The notes under the pieces: model-generated
Databases searched by the model: none
What the model was told of the DNA's origin: nothing
What the model saw: only the letters and a program-made list of their open reading frames with translations
Translations under genes and position numbers: made by a program
Part shown: in pieces, positions 28,601-35,800 of the stretch
Layout: the number at the start of each line of letters is the position of its first letter
Position numbering within the stretch: the first letter of the stretch is position 1
DNA from: a virus
Virus record (IMG/VR): IMGVR_UViG_3300043449_000272
Coordinates: 1-41,946 of that record
DNA: 41,946 nt
Direction: 5' to 3' (one strand)

Positions 28601-31600
28601 TTGAGTCTTATAATCAATACGGTTTTGACCAACCCAGTTTAAGAAACTAGTTGAATAAATTTGCAAAAACTCGTCATATGAATAACTTGAGTCTCTAAAG
28701 AATCCAGGAACAATTTCATAACGTTCAATTGGAACAATAGTGCTTAACTTCAAGTTATTGTAAATTCTAGTTTCAAACTCAAGCAATGCTTGGTCGCGGA
28801 AGTCAACTAGAACACCTGCTGTAGGATTGTAATCGCCATACAATTTAGTGTATGAACCATCATGTCCCTTAATGAAATATGTGGGCTGAGTGTAATCGCT
28901 ATCTAATACAACTGCAGGTTCAAATGCAGGATATAGTCCCAACTTAGTTGGAGTATTAGGAACATATGAACCATATGTCTGATTATATTCATTAATAGTG
29001 ATTTTGTCACCGGCAAGTAGATTGATAGTTACAGTTAATGATGGTGAATCAGAACTGATAACATATTCTTCACCCTTAAGCAATTGCTTTTGTAGAGGAA
29101 CACCATCTACTGTTCTGTTTAGATAAACTAGAACACCTTCATAGTTTGCTGAACTAAAGTTATAAACTTTAGTTAATGGATAGATTGCATTGTCTAGATC
29201 ATTGTTAAACGTATATGTATTTGATCTGTAAGGTGCCTTACTTGGCAGCATGTCTGACCAAAAGAATGCTTGCAAATCACTCTTAGATGCAGTGATTGTG
29301 TCTAGTGCTAAATCTAAAATTGTAGCAGGAGTATAACGTTGAACGTAGTCAGTAGTGTTAACTGTGTCAACTAGTAATTGCTTATACTTAACATATTCAC
29401 GGCTATTGAATAATAATGAATCAAACAAGTTATGCTCTTGTTTGCGTAAGAATGTTCCTGGCAATACTAGTGAGGCACTGTTTTGAATAATCTTTGTGCC
29501 ATATGGTACAAGATTTCCTAAGTCTCTAAAATTGTTTGATCCAAAAATGTCACCAGTTGTATTTGGAGCATTAATGAAAATATCTCTATACTGTTGACGA
29601 ATATCACCGACGTTAGCAGTAGTTACATCTTGGTTGAATGGATTGTTGTTTAGGTTGATAGGGATACCATAGTAAGCAGTACTGCTTACTTGATCGCTCA
29701 ATACTAATACTTGAATTACAGTTGATTCAACAGGAACAATGCTTAATGAAATAGTGGTTGTGTTTGTACCAATTGTATATGCGTAATCGTTAGGAGATAC
29801 GTATACGTTATTAACATATACTTGAACTCTTGGCCATCCCTTTTCATCTGTTGCTAAGTCAGGCAATGCGGCTACGTCACATGTAAAAGTTAGAATTGGG
29901 TTTGCAACATCATAATCAAAACTGAAGTTTTGATATTGAATGCTTGGTGCAACGGCTGTCTGCCAACCTAATTCTCTTACATAATTACCACGTGTTACAT
30001 AGTTGTGAACATATCCAATGTTTACTTTTTCAGTAATTGAGTTACTGCCTTGAACGTATTCAAATAGTTGGCTGTTTAAAGTAACATCAAAACTAATATC
30101 ACCCACGTTATCAATTGATGAGTAACGTATTGGGAATCCTAAGATAGAATCATCTAACCCTGACCCAATACCATATGAAAACAATGTGCAACCAGTAAAT
30201 GATGTACTTCTATAAATGTCAGCATCACCTAAACTAATTCCATTTTCATCATAGATATCAAACAACGGAGCCTGATTAACAGTAACTTTTTGTTGTGCTT
30301 CGTTCCACTCTACACCAGTATAGTAGAATGATTCACCCTGATAGTTGTAGCCTCTTAATACTGCTAACTGGTCATCGGGTAAGCATTCACCGTCTTCAGC
30401 AACAGTCAATGTAATAATAGGTGTTGAACTTGGTGTAAGAGTTGAAAAGTTTGCTACATAAATTTTGTTTCGCACATTAAGATCAGTATCAGCCGCAAAA
30501 ACAATTCTTGCTTCTGGGAACAATGCATAGTTATCTACAGTTGTATCTGTGCCAATAATAGAAACATTAGTAGTACTACCAATTGATGTTTCAGTTGGCC
30601 AATTAACATTGAGTGTTAATGTCGCTGTTCCGCTGATTCCAGTAATTTGTGTATTAGTTGGTAACACACTTAGCGAGTCAGCAATATACATTCCAACTTG
30701 GAATGTGCCAGTAGTATCACTTGCCGGCACAGTAATCGTAGCAGTAGTAGTTGTTAGTGGAGTGATAGATGCAGTGTATGCGGTGTATACTTCAACGTCT
30801 GGATAGAAGTTTTCTGCACCAGCAACTGTTGACAATGCATCAGTTGTTCTAGTATCAATAAAATCAATTGCTTTCTTACCATACGAACCTGAGTCAAATA
30901 GTTTTAGATTTGGATAAAACTCAATAATTGGTCTTTTGGCTTTGTTTGCAGCCGTTGCATATGTAGTAACAATATCTGGATTGTTATTGTATGACGCAGT
31001 GTTGTTGATTACATCAATGTGGAACCAGCGGTTACTACGTGACCATGCATTTCTACTGATTGAATTTCTAGCGATTGTAATATAATCAGGGTCAACTGGT
31101 ACAAACAAATTGCTGTCATAGTTTCCAATATCATATGGCAAAATGTCATATGGATTATATGAACTTAGTGTAAAATCTTCAGGACATACCAATGAGTCGA
31201 CCGGTACTAATTCAATTCCAGTACCTACGCCTTCAACATAATATTGACCACTTAAGTAACTTGAAGGGATAACATCTCCGTCAAACTCTACTTTTAAGCC
31301 GTTAGTAAAGACCACACCGTTAGTTGAAGTATAATTAGTTTTACCCAAGATATCTTCTTCAACATTAATAGTATTGGTCAAGTTACTTTCAATGATTCGA
31401 ATAGTACCAACTTTATTCGCAGTTGTTCCATCTTGATAATACAATGTATCAAGAGGAGCAGTAATATATGGAATCAATGAGATTACGCCAATAGTGTTGC
31501 GATAGAAGTTTCTAGAAACCCATTGAGTACCAAATGCGGCTATAATTTTTTGTTCTGTTGAGATTAGGCCATCTGGAATCAATCTTAATACTGGGTCAGA

Positions 31601-32890
31601 AGGATCACCAACATACTCAATACGATAGAAGTTTTCGGCTACGTTTGTGTAGAAACCTTCTTCATACAAGCCTTGATTAGCATTCATAGTCATTGCACCT
31701 GAACCAACAGTCAATACTAAATCTGGACCGTTTAGTTGAGATGCGATTGTAAATGTAGTTGAACTTAAAATGTTATTAACATAATAAATGTCACCACCGA
31801 TTACATTTCCAAATACTGGATTGTCGAATGTAACTGTTTGTCCCTCAGTTAATACTGATGTATCACCTGATGCTAACTGTAGGTAACTAGTAGTTGTACT
31901 ACCAATTGTCAATGTTAGAGGAGGAACGATTAAATCATTATTTGTATCATAGTTTGTTTCACCAAAGAATGATTGAACATATCCAATTTCATTTGGTACG
32001 CCGGTGTCATAGAACATCACACGCAAGCCATCAAGGGCAGTGATACCATCGATATTGCCAACGTCTGCTAAACGCTGACTGTTGATTTCTGAGAACGGTG
32101 TTGTGCTTACTACGTCAACTACATTGTTGCCTGGGAAATTATATTCATCCTGAGCATTTTTAGAAGGAACAGTAAATGTCACTACACCCTGTGTTGCACC
32201 ATTGTTTGATACACCATATACGTCACGTACTGGCAAATTAGGCTGAGTTAAACTATATCCAGTAACGCCTGGCTCACCCTGAATCCAAAATTGTGATGGC
32301 TGATTAACTAAGAAACGATATGTACCACCACGCAATAATGTAAGAGTTGGATTGATTGTTCCTGACTCTGATCCCAAACTTCTAATGCTATAACCGTTAG
32401 TTAAGTCTGTTACAACATAATCGTTAGTAGCAAACACAGTGGCAGACGCTACAGTTACAGCGGGTGCGCCTGTAGGCAACCAGTAATATTCGTTGAAGTT
32501 AATGATCTTATCTAAATTAGTGAACGAATCCCATGAGTAGAATTGACTAGTAAACAATCTACTATTGTTATTTGTTACTCCACCTTGAAGATTCAATGCA
32601 TCAACAATACCAGGATAAGTAATAAAATCCTGTGCAATTGGTGAATTCTTTTTAGTGAAGACAACACCTGGATCTAATTGATAATCTGTACGAACTTTAG
32701 TAGGTTCAGTAACATAATAGTCTTTAGCATTTACGCCATAACCAAACTTACTACCGACATAGCCTTGGATTTTAGTTGTGTTGGGTGGATTAACTAACTG
32801 ATCTAATGTCGCTCCTAAGAACTCAGCATTAGTTGGAGTTTGGAAAATCTCTGGGAGAAAATTAAGGGTTCTTACTCTATTTGTAGCCAT
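13676..32890 (-). CDS. Giant modular virion structural protein, baseplate/tail-appendage type (6404 aa)
   Basis: A single uninterrupted frame of 19,215 bases. The N-terminus (NFLPEIFQTP, FLGATLDQLV, YYVTEPTKVRTDYQLDPGVV) and C-terminus (GQLQRGANGTA, VYYGQTWNSYNF) resemble, from memory, the ends of very large structural proteins in marine T4-like phages. The interior is modular: at least 14 copies of a roughly 70-residue unit (near residues 335-400 and 2660-2730, then clustered from about 4055 to 6125), seven FG-GAP-type repeats at about 2375-3085 and BNR/Ycf48-type repeats at about 4815-5245. Composition is rich in Thr, Asn, Ser, Val and Tyr, with very few Cys and no transmembrane segments. 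It follows gp6 by 8 bases, in the place where T4 encodes wedge proteins gp7/gp8, so a baseplate-rim or fibre-like role is likely. The ribosome binding site is weak. Its exact place in the virion is unproven. Confidence 0.85.
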   Translation of the reverse strand: MATNRVRTLNFLPEIFQTPTNAEFLGATLDQLVNPPNTTKIQGYVGSKFGYGVNAKDYYVTEPTKVRTDYQLDPGVVFTKKNSPIAQDFITYPGIVDALNLQGGVTNNNSRLFTSQFYSWDSFTNLDKIINFNEYYWLPTGAPAVTVASATVFATNDYVVTDLTNGYSIRSLGSESGTINPTLTLLRGGTYRFLVNQPSQFWIQGEPGVTGYSLTQPNLPVRDVYGVSNNGATQGVVTFTVPSKNAQDEYNFPGNNVVDVVSTTPFSEINSQRLADVGNIDGITALDGLRVMFYDTGVPNEIGYVQSFFGETNYDTNNDLIVPPLTLTIGSTTTSYLQLASGDTSVLTEGQTVTFDNPVFGNVIGGDIYYVNNILSSTTFTIASQLNGPDLVLTVGSGAMTMNANQGLYEEGFYTNVAENFYRIEYVGDPSDPVLRLIPDGLISTEQKIIAAFGTQWVSRNFYRNTIGVISLIPYITAPLDTLYYQDGTTANKVGTIRIIESNLTNTINVEEDILGKTNYTSTNGVVFTNGLKVEFDGDVIPSSYLSGQYYVEGVGTGIELVPVDSLVCPEDFTLSSYNPYDILPYDIGNYDSNLFVPVDPDYITIARNSISRNAWSRSNRWFHIDVINNTASYNNNPDIVTTYATAANKAKRPIIEFYPNLKLFDSGSYGKKAIDFIDTRTTDALSTVAGAENFYPDVEVYTAYTASITPLTTTTATITVPASDTTGTFQVGMYIADSLSVLPTNTQITGISGTATLTLNVNWPTETSIGSTTNVSIIGTDTTVDNYALFPEARIVFAADTDLNVRNKIYVANFSTLTPSSTPIITLTVAEDGECLPDDQLAVLRGYNYQGESFYYTGVEWNEAQQKVTVNQAPLFDIYDENGISLGDADIYRSTSFTGCTLFSYGIGSGLDDSILGFPIRYSSIDNVGDISFDVTLNSQLFEYVQGSNSITEKVNIGYVHNYVTRGNYVRELGWQTAVAPSIQYQNFSFDYDVANPILTFTCDVAALPDLATDEKGWPRVQVYVNNVYVSPNDYAYTIGTNTTTISLSIVPVESTVIQVLVLSDQVSSTAYYGIPINLNNNPFNQDVTTANVGDIRQQYRDIFINAPNTTGDIFGSNNFRDLGNLVPYGTKIIQNSASLVLPGTFLRKQEHNLFDSLLFNSREYVKYKQLLVDTVNTTDYVQRYTPATILDLALDTITASKSDLQAFFWSDMLPSKAPYRSNTYTFNNDLDNAIYPLTKVYNFSSANYEGVLVYLNRTVDGVPLQKQLLKGEEYVISSDSPSLTVTINLLAGDKITINEYNQTYGSYVPNTPTKLGLYPAFEPAVVLDSDYTQPTYFIKGHDGSYTKLYGDYNPTAGVLVDFRDQALLEFETRIYNNLKLSTIVPIERYEIVPGFFRDSSYSYDEFLQIYSTSFLNWVGQNRIDYKTQYYNRNDEYTYNYTNSGNKLTRTPIQQGYWRGVYEYFYDTTTPNETPWEMLAFANKPDWWETRYGPAPYTSDNGILWGDLEMGLIWNNGNPYIQPELARPGLLDIIPVDSNGDLLSPLVSIVGNYNPNTFQKDWKVGDDSPSELSYRRSSTYPFDLTRIFALTRPAEFFNLGVDLDNYKYNEEFNQYLVNNRSHLIISDIEIYGNGTAKTSYINWIVDYEKQLGITATENITTLLDNLDVRLIYRLAGYSDKTLLKFYVEKGTPNSRNASLLIPDESYSVLLYDNQPFDRLAYSSVVIQQDQGTWSIYGNGQTFAYFNILNPIQNGNYNNVQVEKLKVKVAKDYSTTETVVPYGTKFYNVQEIAQFLMSYGAWLVDKGMVFEEIENGVGITWQLMVEEFLYWTQTGWEDGSVVTLNPSATVIKVDKESTIVQPLTLQQTNFVLNQNLYPISINQLCITRDDTSFRAHTLNQGDTMSYGQFDLSNFEHGIVFDNTTLFNDIIYNLVTGLRQNRITVRGTKTAEWNGTVNAYGFILNQDNVKEWNTTVKYTRGEIVLYKNKYWTALSIIEPSTVFNERNWKETDYNDIQKGLLPNSSTRSYESALYYNVNEANLEQDADLLSFSLIGYRPRDYLALADLTDITQVNVYKNLIKNKGTRNAVEAFKGANLPQGGIDYDVYENWAIKQGEFGGVLNENFVEFKINENNMTGNPSIVSLTEGMPTPGSMQEVQLYNLYNYGRPVNSPNILNTTTNTAPNNLYPDAGYVNFNDVKLSSYFFAGLPRGVDANNQIVPIQDFYVRDYLWMANFKDKWNVFSWKPVGQILQVRNNLNNTATVTFNKPHNLTKLQPMAIINFSTTVNGYYIVTDIVSLTEVTINLTIINANQTTIQGYGIGLAFQSQRVTSPSEITGLDLLEAEFIKNKVWVDENTDGEWAVYRKSINYQYQKELTKTSATTFGSAVSYTPAMGYLVSDAGQGKVYRYAYNALTTEYELAETLTNGTSFGTTIVHSDDLYVISEPTSGTPKVYIYTLNNSIVSDDIVTYQAAIAAPGGVTDWGSALAISDDKNWIYISDIDNNRVYVYRRDQISLTDGYLTSGQTYTITSLGDSDFTAVGAIENKVGITFVASGAGTIGDTGTVMQVTFVESTVIDGSVQGLVSGDDFSKSLTTDYNGDTIVIGAPNKDYSGSINNWGTAYLYQRTVQTIEAQYNTVGTDPQVFQLAWTPAAGSARTGSIVSSNYITANASMTGFAINDPVMFAGTDFGDTGISPNTVYYIEDISGSTFTIKTSRSSNTPLTLTNDTGLSFNIYVQVNPLYVSVNGVLVQDNNYGAIGSTFIYTGTLRAGDVITVSDNQFQLAQTFTSDFTNRTNITYSYAMDITSPASELLIGSPLEIDNDNVEGAVYRYTNGGAKYGVVIGTGECNVTTNRTVLLNGYFVALTAGDAEHVANTINTNQVTNIEASYTSDNKLIIQVINTDLALINEKLLISAFDNDTLSEMGITLYTNTQVIKSPHKMGPTQFGSTIKFNEFDNVVISAPVGTRYEGTTFDFIDDENLDNDTVFDNNSTRFVDTVPNAGAVYMFDYLGNYNESVLNPGAFVYAQSVNAQGQDIGSQPYYGTALEFNNNQVVIGTPGFKPAAVGGEVVVYTNPTGIEDWTVYRQSSAIVDIEKIQNTQLFSAETNNTLVNLDYMDPLQDKLLGAARENIDYVSSVDPAYYNSDLADQTGYVWGAEHVGQIWFNTNNVRWVNYHQNDVTYNAKYWGTIFPGSDVAVYTWTASFVPPASYTGAGVPIDANLYSISSTINSSNIVVPVYYFWVRNSNVVYTKRGKTLSDTIIASYIANPRNSGIAYMAPILPNTFALYNSQEYINANDSVFHVGFANGTTDDVSHEQFALIRENYADDFLPGLPASIALQNTSTTTNANPEGLYDRLLDSLCGLDEAGSVVPNPYLPKAVQSGILARPRQSFFFNRFLALKNYLLYANTVLAQFPIAETRQNASFLFATGQYFNTPDYWEYINWWATGYDNNTKSAQQVPIYADLATLNVATGTLVTVEQNGAGKFEVYRYDGSGVWTRIGLENGTIQFKVFLWDYFEAKLGFGGEFFDTVSYDEYPSEETRFIIRALNEQIYIDELITFRNKSLILLFEYIQSETTESQNYLPWLNKTSLVDVSHTIRELRPLEVFQSDNQDFLAGYLNEVKPYHVVIKEFLFKYTGTEDYVGDFTDFDLPAQYNSQYQKFITPQLVYGLPNNEYEYGVDDEIWSNPEYSQWFANKGVAIVGEPNYEITILTSYLNLSANYIIVDNAQGFPINGTIRIGNEDIGYSAVDRALNLISGLQRGINGTSIVDHFPGEKIYIDLPAVLVLDGGRSYLEPPRVIAYIDETLYPAPSRPAVLEAVMNLDSVLSVTVVDPGQGYAVLPEIRIDPSVRIFFNNTDINSGLHTIRLYAPNLRTGDLVQYKQGENTSSVGRLSNNQWYYINVLESDPTTIVALYSSYGDAVNDSNRIELFDNGEGNDFSLDLGAKASAITSASPVRENNITLRFDRTTYNSQVQDWVSSAYYGSFFAGSYDNSDSVSSSSIQLQSTQPSIDTILASAQGVAFEIVDVNNDRQLDWSSFIRYVEETVDAGPGYDDEDRYFVRLSYDSTEPNASGSTIGFYVGMPVKFVGVGVGGLTPDTTYYVTKVINDSDFSVSLTENGSVEPLTDATVGLQGLQCYVAAVTDTAILTVNYPGIMQVTATQAQTNALTVPTSIVGTGGTTGFYTNLPVFFTDDVFGGVTENQVYYITTVIDDETFTISENKDPLTTTATVTATNDRITVSSTDGFATNDPIIFTGTTFGNVVAGTTYYVSEVVSATQLTISTLINGSVFQLNNASGSMLLTSQTDTVTLSTATGSMTMNVSLPVSPGQVNGQLFTLYDTSEQYPNISSGTIGDLIDRTINATITTVNRIAIKESEGGTDNFYVNMPIRVGSAIGNLLTATTYYVIEYSGMPDGLGGYLPNIEVEVSSTSSSTNRLTCTTTESLYVGMPIVFSGVALGNLIIGQEYFVESIPSSTTFKVTDVAGGSAITLTTSNGIMVGTGDPYIVVSATLGGGEFALTTSTLGSSLIQYTTGVPEFTISYVLGGYRAIITDAGSGFAINNTITISGDEVGGTSPTNDITLTVNTIGTNGEITDVICAGTVPASSSQYYLKVVTPNTLAVYSNPLMTVPVSGIDFGYVGFTSASVTGINSGTDALTIADTSIFNQYDGVVFTGDTSVAVTNIVAGTTYYVLDILNGTTFTISTVPGDATTIVNMVTTTSVDFTIAKVGSFALLPEPFYFNQSIVKFNGRVYVCVISNNDPEFVFGKWELLDSGDRRLNALDRVIGYYEPTINMPGVDLTQLFEGISYPNAIYYGNPFEPAQQFEVDTVLTDQPFYPTQVDVTSVLWNGTHYLASANLPDYSAVIGSANGENWGIAKLTNVGIGSTDIIRAGGFYVMTSTNSATPVFRSNDGITWTTNGYFTPYDATPFADVPYDMTSISIAALALQSVAYRNGYWVAVGDNIVRSPDTYVWTEVNTFNPAYGNELYGVAGVDLESFSGFIAVGKGKRPDYSTGLTELVDTNLILYSATGQNWNEANTLTPNGLYGIASDGTIAVAVGESGVVYYSGNGSNWLGANEVEIISVNTSTNEINVTNTAGFAVNDTVRFSIAFGGLSTGTTYYIEDIISATQLKVSTSLGGSPVTLVNTSITQQTMMTLYDALDATPATLRDVIYANSVWIAVGDDGTIKTSSDYLVWTLQDSGTIENLNGINWNEDTSNFIVVGDNNTILVSDDNGVTWTSSSLFTVAPTVYDVQGAPFEFGYGPEELVPGVITDNLAMIVTTRPGTNWDVAEYSHSGYNVVSVELSPTSEFQTQYNFNKVVLYPVQVFVQVLDATTLLGTTLSTSAYTVDWVNKTITLDTPLSILPAQKLRIDVYEVGNGDQLVKSNTDTDPIRVNSVTGFDEIYLSCNYSENIFNGSGVIRPGTNAIEVEAIATDSLTDRITCVSVEDLVLNSPITFQGVVFGGVAEETQYYVKSISYATNAITISASYNGITGTAGPTLSLTSATGSMLINIQVGTGLVWTDPIVYHNGVQLVLGKTGSVTKTNSVNNSITTNSTGGLVVGTPIVFGNTMFGDDITPLTTYYIASIVDGNEFTISETLGGPVKVLTDATGGASFISNDYAFGIQPNGIAAKMIFATGNYDNSTDFISYSIFGETLPAQYGYTLPQVEEFTGNGSSSSFNLDNFVGDDNAYNAIVEIDGVRQTISQYTIDPSLNTVNFINPPAAGATVSVTSYNDTQRQYLISQYGITGTPGSAFVTLTVGTTTHTEGTYDQDTPIAQSYDQDTPSVVAYDENLNYLTLSSGNTSSLNVNDSIIFSAPTIGGIVAGQTYYVTEILSSTEFVVSETVGGEAVQLTNASGAMLSTANGLTVAAISNITNVIAPPIATTFATASTAGSPNEITVDSNDNFIVGQTVQFFGTSFGGIATNGTVYFVDSKVGSTKFTIKDQDGNQIVTTSGSGNMLVQVGGTPSVRVTTAIANEFGENTLIRIDGTTGSIQLNNNVYYAKIIDKYTFDLYTQPYDPALSAVNYPVTAVASYTGGGYTWRAGTFFIITTQATATATTGRITVSSTANLVVGTPVIFTEVGQQAGNTIIGGLVQGTTYYIKEIFSLTQFSVSATRNGTTFALTNDTGPANVTQWEQVNVDRLWVTVNGLRVPSSKLRVNADNEVSILTQIIPGDEVIITSMIPHATPDEEIYINFVNQINEGTVYRDNTQTRTWLMQPIYDLSTLIYVNDVTRLTDVVVQNVTAPALVNGYYYIGLTADKTIITGVQVLNNTTGNEIDSDNFEVIIENLAPVLKIAAGAYITAGNSLTINTLAGNIIYINGEIIKFGTVDFVNNTLGQLQRGANGTAMQTLIPTYTEVYGLLTNNQLPSVYYGQTWNSYNFNPVEGDPLQISDTVPAQFLHVDIT
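14515..20720 (-). repeat. Cluster of twelve diverged ~70-residue modules inside the giant gene
   Basis: Units share the pattern xxITVxSTxxFxVxxPIxFxG, then FG---G--YYV, then I-S-T-FTIS---G---L--A-GSM. I place them at about 14515-14730, 15025-15220, 15320-15520, 16060-16270, 16375-16600, 17440-17663, 18735-18960, 19410-19605, 19620-19800, 20000-20225, 20225-20405 and 20500-20720. Two further copies lie outside the cluster at 24695-24905 and 31688-31890. Spacing is irregular and copies are diverged at the DNA level, so they arose by old intragenic duplication and not recent tandem expansion. Boundaries are by eye. Their fold is probably small and beta-rich. Confidence 0.75.
17160..18440 (-). 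other. BNR/Ycf48-like beta-propeller region of the giant protein, split by an inserted module
   Basis: This part encodes repeated units with the pattern xxVAVGDxGxIxxSxDxxxWT: GENWGIAK, SNDGITWTT, WVAVGDNIVRSPDTYVWTE, YSATGQNWNE, YYSGNGSNWLG, WIAVGDDGTIKTSSDYLVWTL and SDDNGVTWTSS. Such Asp-box-like repeats form beta-propellers in sialidase and Ycf48-type proteins, often binding glycans or proteins. One roughly 70-residue module (17440-17663) interrupts the series between two units. No sialidase catalytic set is recognisable, so a binding or spacer role is more likely. Confidence 0.65.
23640..25765 (-). other. Probable seven-bladed FG-GAP (integrin-alpha-like) propeller in the giant protein
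   Basis: Seven units have the FG-GAP layout, an (F/Y/W)G-S/T start, an I-I-x-x-P/D centre and a closing V-Y-x-Y strand: TFGSAVSYT...KVYRYAY, SFGTTIVHS...KVYIYTL, DWGSALAIS...RVYVYRR, DFSKSLTTD..VIGAPNKD..AYLYQR, AMDITSPASELLIGSP..AVYRYTN, QFGSTIKF..VVISAP..AVYMFDY and YGTALEF..VVIGTPG..VVVYTN. They lie near 25750, 25610, 25445, 25135, 24480, 24065 and 23775. Larger inserts separate units 3 to 6, among them a YTITSLGDSDFTAVGA-type segment and one 70-residue module. Confidence 0.65.
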
Positions 32891-32898
32891 ATCTATAC

Positions 32899-35800
32899 TT
32901 ATCTTACCTGTAATTCAGCGGGCGTGAGTGCTGGGACGACCAATACATCATTTGCTGTTGCGCCATTTACGAAAATTTCGTAAGGCATACATTTTATTTC
33001 ATACAAATCTCCAAAAGGTTGTGTAGGGTCGTTTGGTACTAGTACCGCAGAACTAATAAGTTCACCACATTGTGCATGTAGATAAGCACTTAATTCTGAA
33101 AAATAGAAAGTGTCACCGAAGTTCCAGTTGTTAACATTGAAATAATTATTCATTGCCGACAAAACTGCACTACGGATTTCACTATCGCTTGCATTAACAT
33201 TGCTTGCTTTAATAACTTTAATTGTGCCACGTAATGCAGACGGTGCCTTTGGCCCAAATAATGGTTTAAACACAACGCTATTTACGATCACTGCATCACT
33301 TAACATTTTAAAATCTTGCACTTGACTATACTCAGTTGTTAGTTCACTAATAGTTGGTCTATCAGGTTCTGCAATAGTATTTGTAGTGTCTGTAATCCAA
33401 TTTGTATAGGCTGTATAGTAAGCCTGAGTAACAACATACAAGTCAATAATGTTAGTTGTTACTGGATCAATACGTGTAGTGTTGTTTGAGTTATGTCTAT
33501 ACTGGAAACTTAATCCTTGACGACCAGGCTTTACATTATACTGTGGTTGTTCAGTCATAATGTATGATGGAGTTGTCACTGTTTGATCCTGAACAGATTT
33601 ATAAAATTTGTTTTCAGTATATGCATAGAATAATTGTCCTAATGGATAATCATACTTTACAACTTCAACTTGTGTCTTAGTTCCATACTGATAGATAACA
33701 TCAGATGTTGGGATAATATATTCACGTGTTAAACTGATTGCGTCTTCTACTGTTTCAAAGAAAACATATACACCAATATTGGCACCACCGGTTACATAAC
33801 CAGTAATGTCACTAAAGAAATCTGGATTTAAAATCAATTCACGATTGTTAACATCAGTTGCCGCAACTTCTACTTGGAAATCATTAACATAACCATCTGA
33901 TTCAATTGTTTGACCTAAAATATTTACTTTAGTATCTCTACCAATTGGGTTGCTTGAATTGTATTGTGAGTTGACACCAAGCATGTTAATAAAATCTTGA
34001 ATAATTTTACCTGAGAACGGATCATATACTAATTCATCTCTTGCAAAAGTAAATCTAGTATCTGCCACTGAACCAAAGTAATAAGTCAATGACTTGTAAG
34101 TAATAGAATATCTATTGTTACCTAGACTTGTAAACTTCACAAAGTAATTAGGATTTGTAAATGCCTGAATTGACCAACGTTCTTGGTTAATAGTTAATGA
34201 ATTGTTAAACACAAGAGTAAAGTCTTGTTGCAATTCCATTCTAATGATACATTCCTGAATCAATGTTGTTGACAACGAGTTATCGAACACAGGGATAATC
34301 TGTGATAGAGTAACACCATTAGGAACATAACCATTTAATCTAATAGGGCCTGATCCATTTGCAAAACTACCTTCGCTATTATTGCTACCATCACCGATAA
34401 CGTTTAAAATAGTTGTCCAAATATAATTATAATATCCAGATGGTGCAATACCTGCTACTAGTCTATTGTTATTATCAAAGTAAAAACCTGAAGGTGCAGT
34501 AAATTTACAAATTGCACCAGTTGTGATATACTTAAGATTACTAGTTGAGAATGTTCCAACTGACATTGGTGATTCTAAACTACCGCTTACTGTATAGAAA
34601 TAACCAGACTCTGTTCCTGAATCTACCGAACTTGTTCTCCAAAGTACAGAAGGATTTGTTGGTGCAGGGTATCTAGTATAATTTTGAATATAATATTGTG
34701 TTGCATTGTTGTCTGCTAGAGCCGCGGCTAGTGTATCGGTAAAGAATGCAATAATATCGCTGGTGTTATTAATAGTTAGTGTTAAATTACCGTCAGTATC
34801 ATCTTGATATAATGCACCATCACTACCAAAACTGTTAGTACTTGAATATTTGCCTGTTGGATCAAGTAAATCTAAGTTCTTTGATACACCAACACTTGAA
34901 CGGTTGATTGCTTTGGATTTAATGATTGAACTGTATAATGTATATGGGAAGTTATTGTAATCTTCTCCATTGACCATACGATTTTGTGTATAGTAACGAG
35001 TTGGAGCACGTTGCTTAATGTTAGCAATTGTTTCACGTGCTTGTGCAGTAGAAACAGTTGTAGTTAATTCAAGACCCATAGTTAATGTTTCTACTCTTCC
35101 CAAACGACTTACGTATGAGAATGATACAGAAACACCATTCATTTCGCTAGGCTCAATTGTATAAGTTAACGCATTACCTGCACGAACATATGCACGATAG
35201 TTGCCAACTGGAATCTCACTGAATACTCCGTCACCAAAAACATAAGTTACTTGGTCATTGAAACGTGAATCAACTGAATAGATTTTCTTATTAGAGAATT
35301 CAGTTTGCAAATATGCGTCAGCATAAACGTTATCTACTTTTCTCCAAAGTGTTCTAGTGTTATCATTGTTTAATTGATACAACCACGTGTCAGAGTTATT
35401 GACACCCTGAATGGTTCCAATATCAATAGTTTGATTTGAAATTTGTTGTTGTAAGTTAAAATCAAAATTCTGTAATGCACCTTGTTTAAAGTAGAAAAAG
35501 AATCCAGTATTTGGACTGCCAAATCCTAACTTATCATTACGATATAGAATATTAAATTTACCTGAGGGTGCAGGAGGAACTTCATAGACATAATCTTCAT
35601 CTATTGATGTTGCACTAACAAGTTCAAAACTCATTGACTGGCCGTCAATTGTTGACTTAAAGGGAACAATTGGCAATGAATTAGGTGGAATTTGCAATGC
35701 ATATTCGCTAGTAGTAATTCCTAATAATTCTGAAACGTTACCCGGACGACCAATTCTTTGCGAATCGATCATTGCCGCATTTAAAATAGTATTGTATTGT

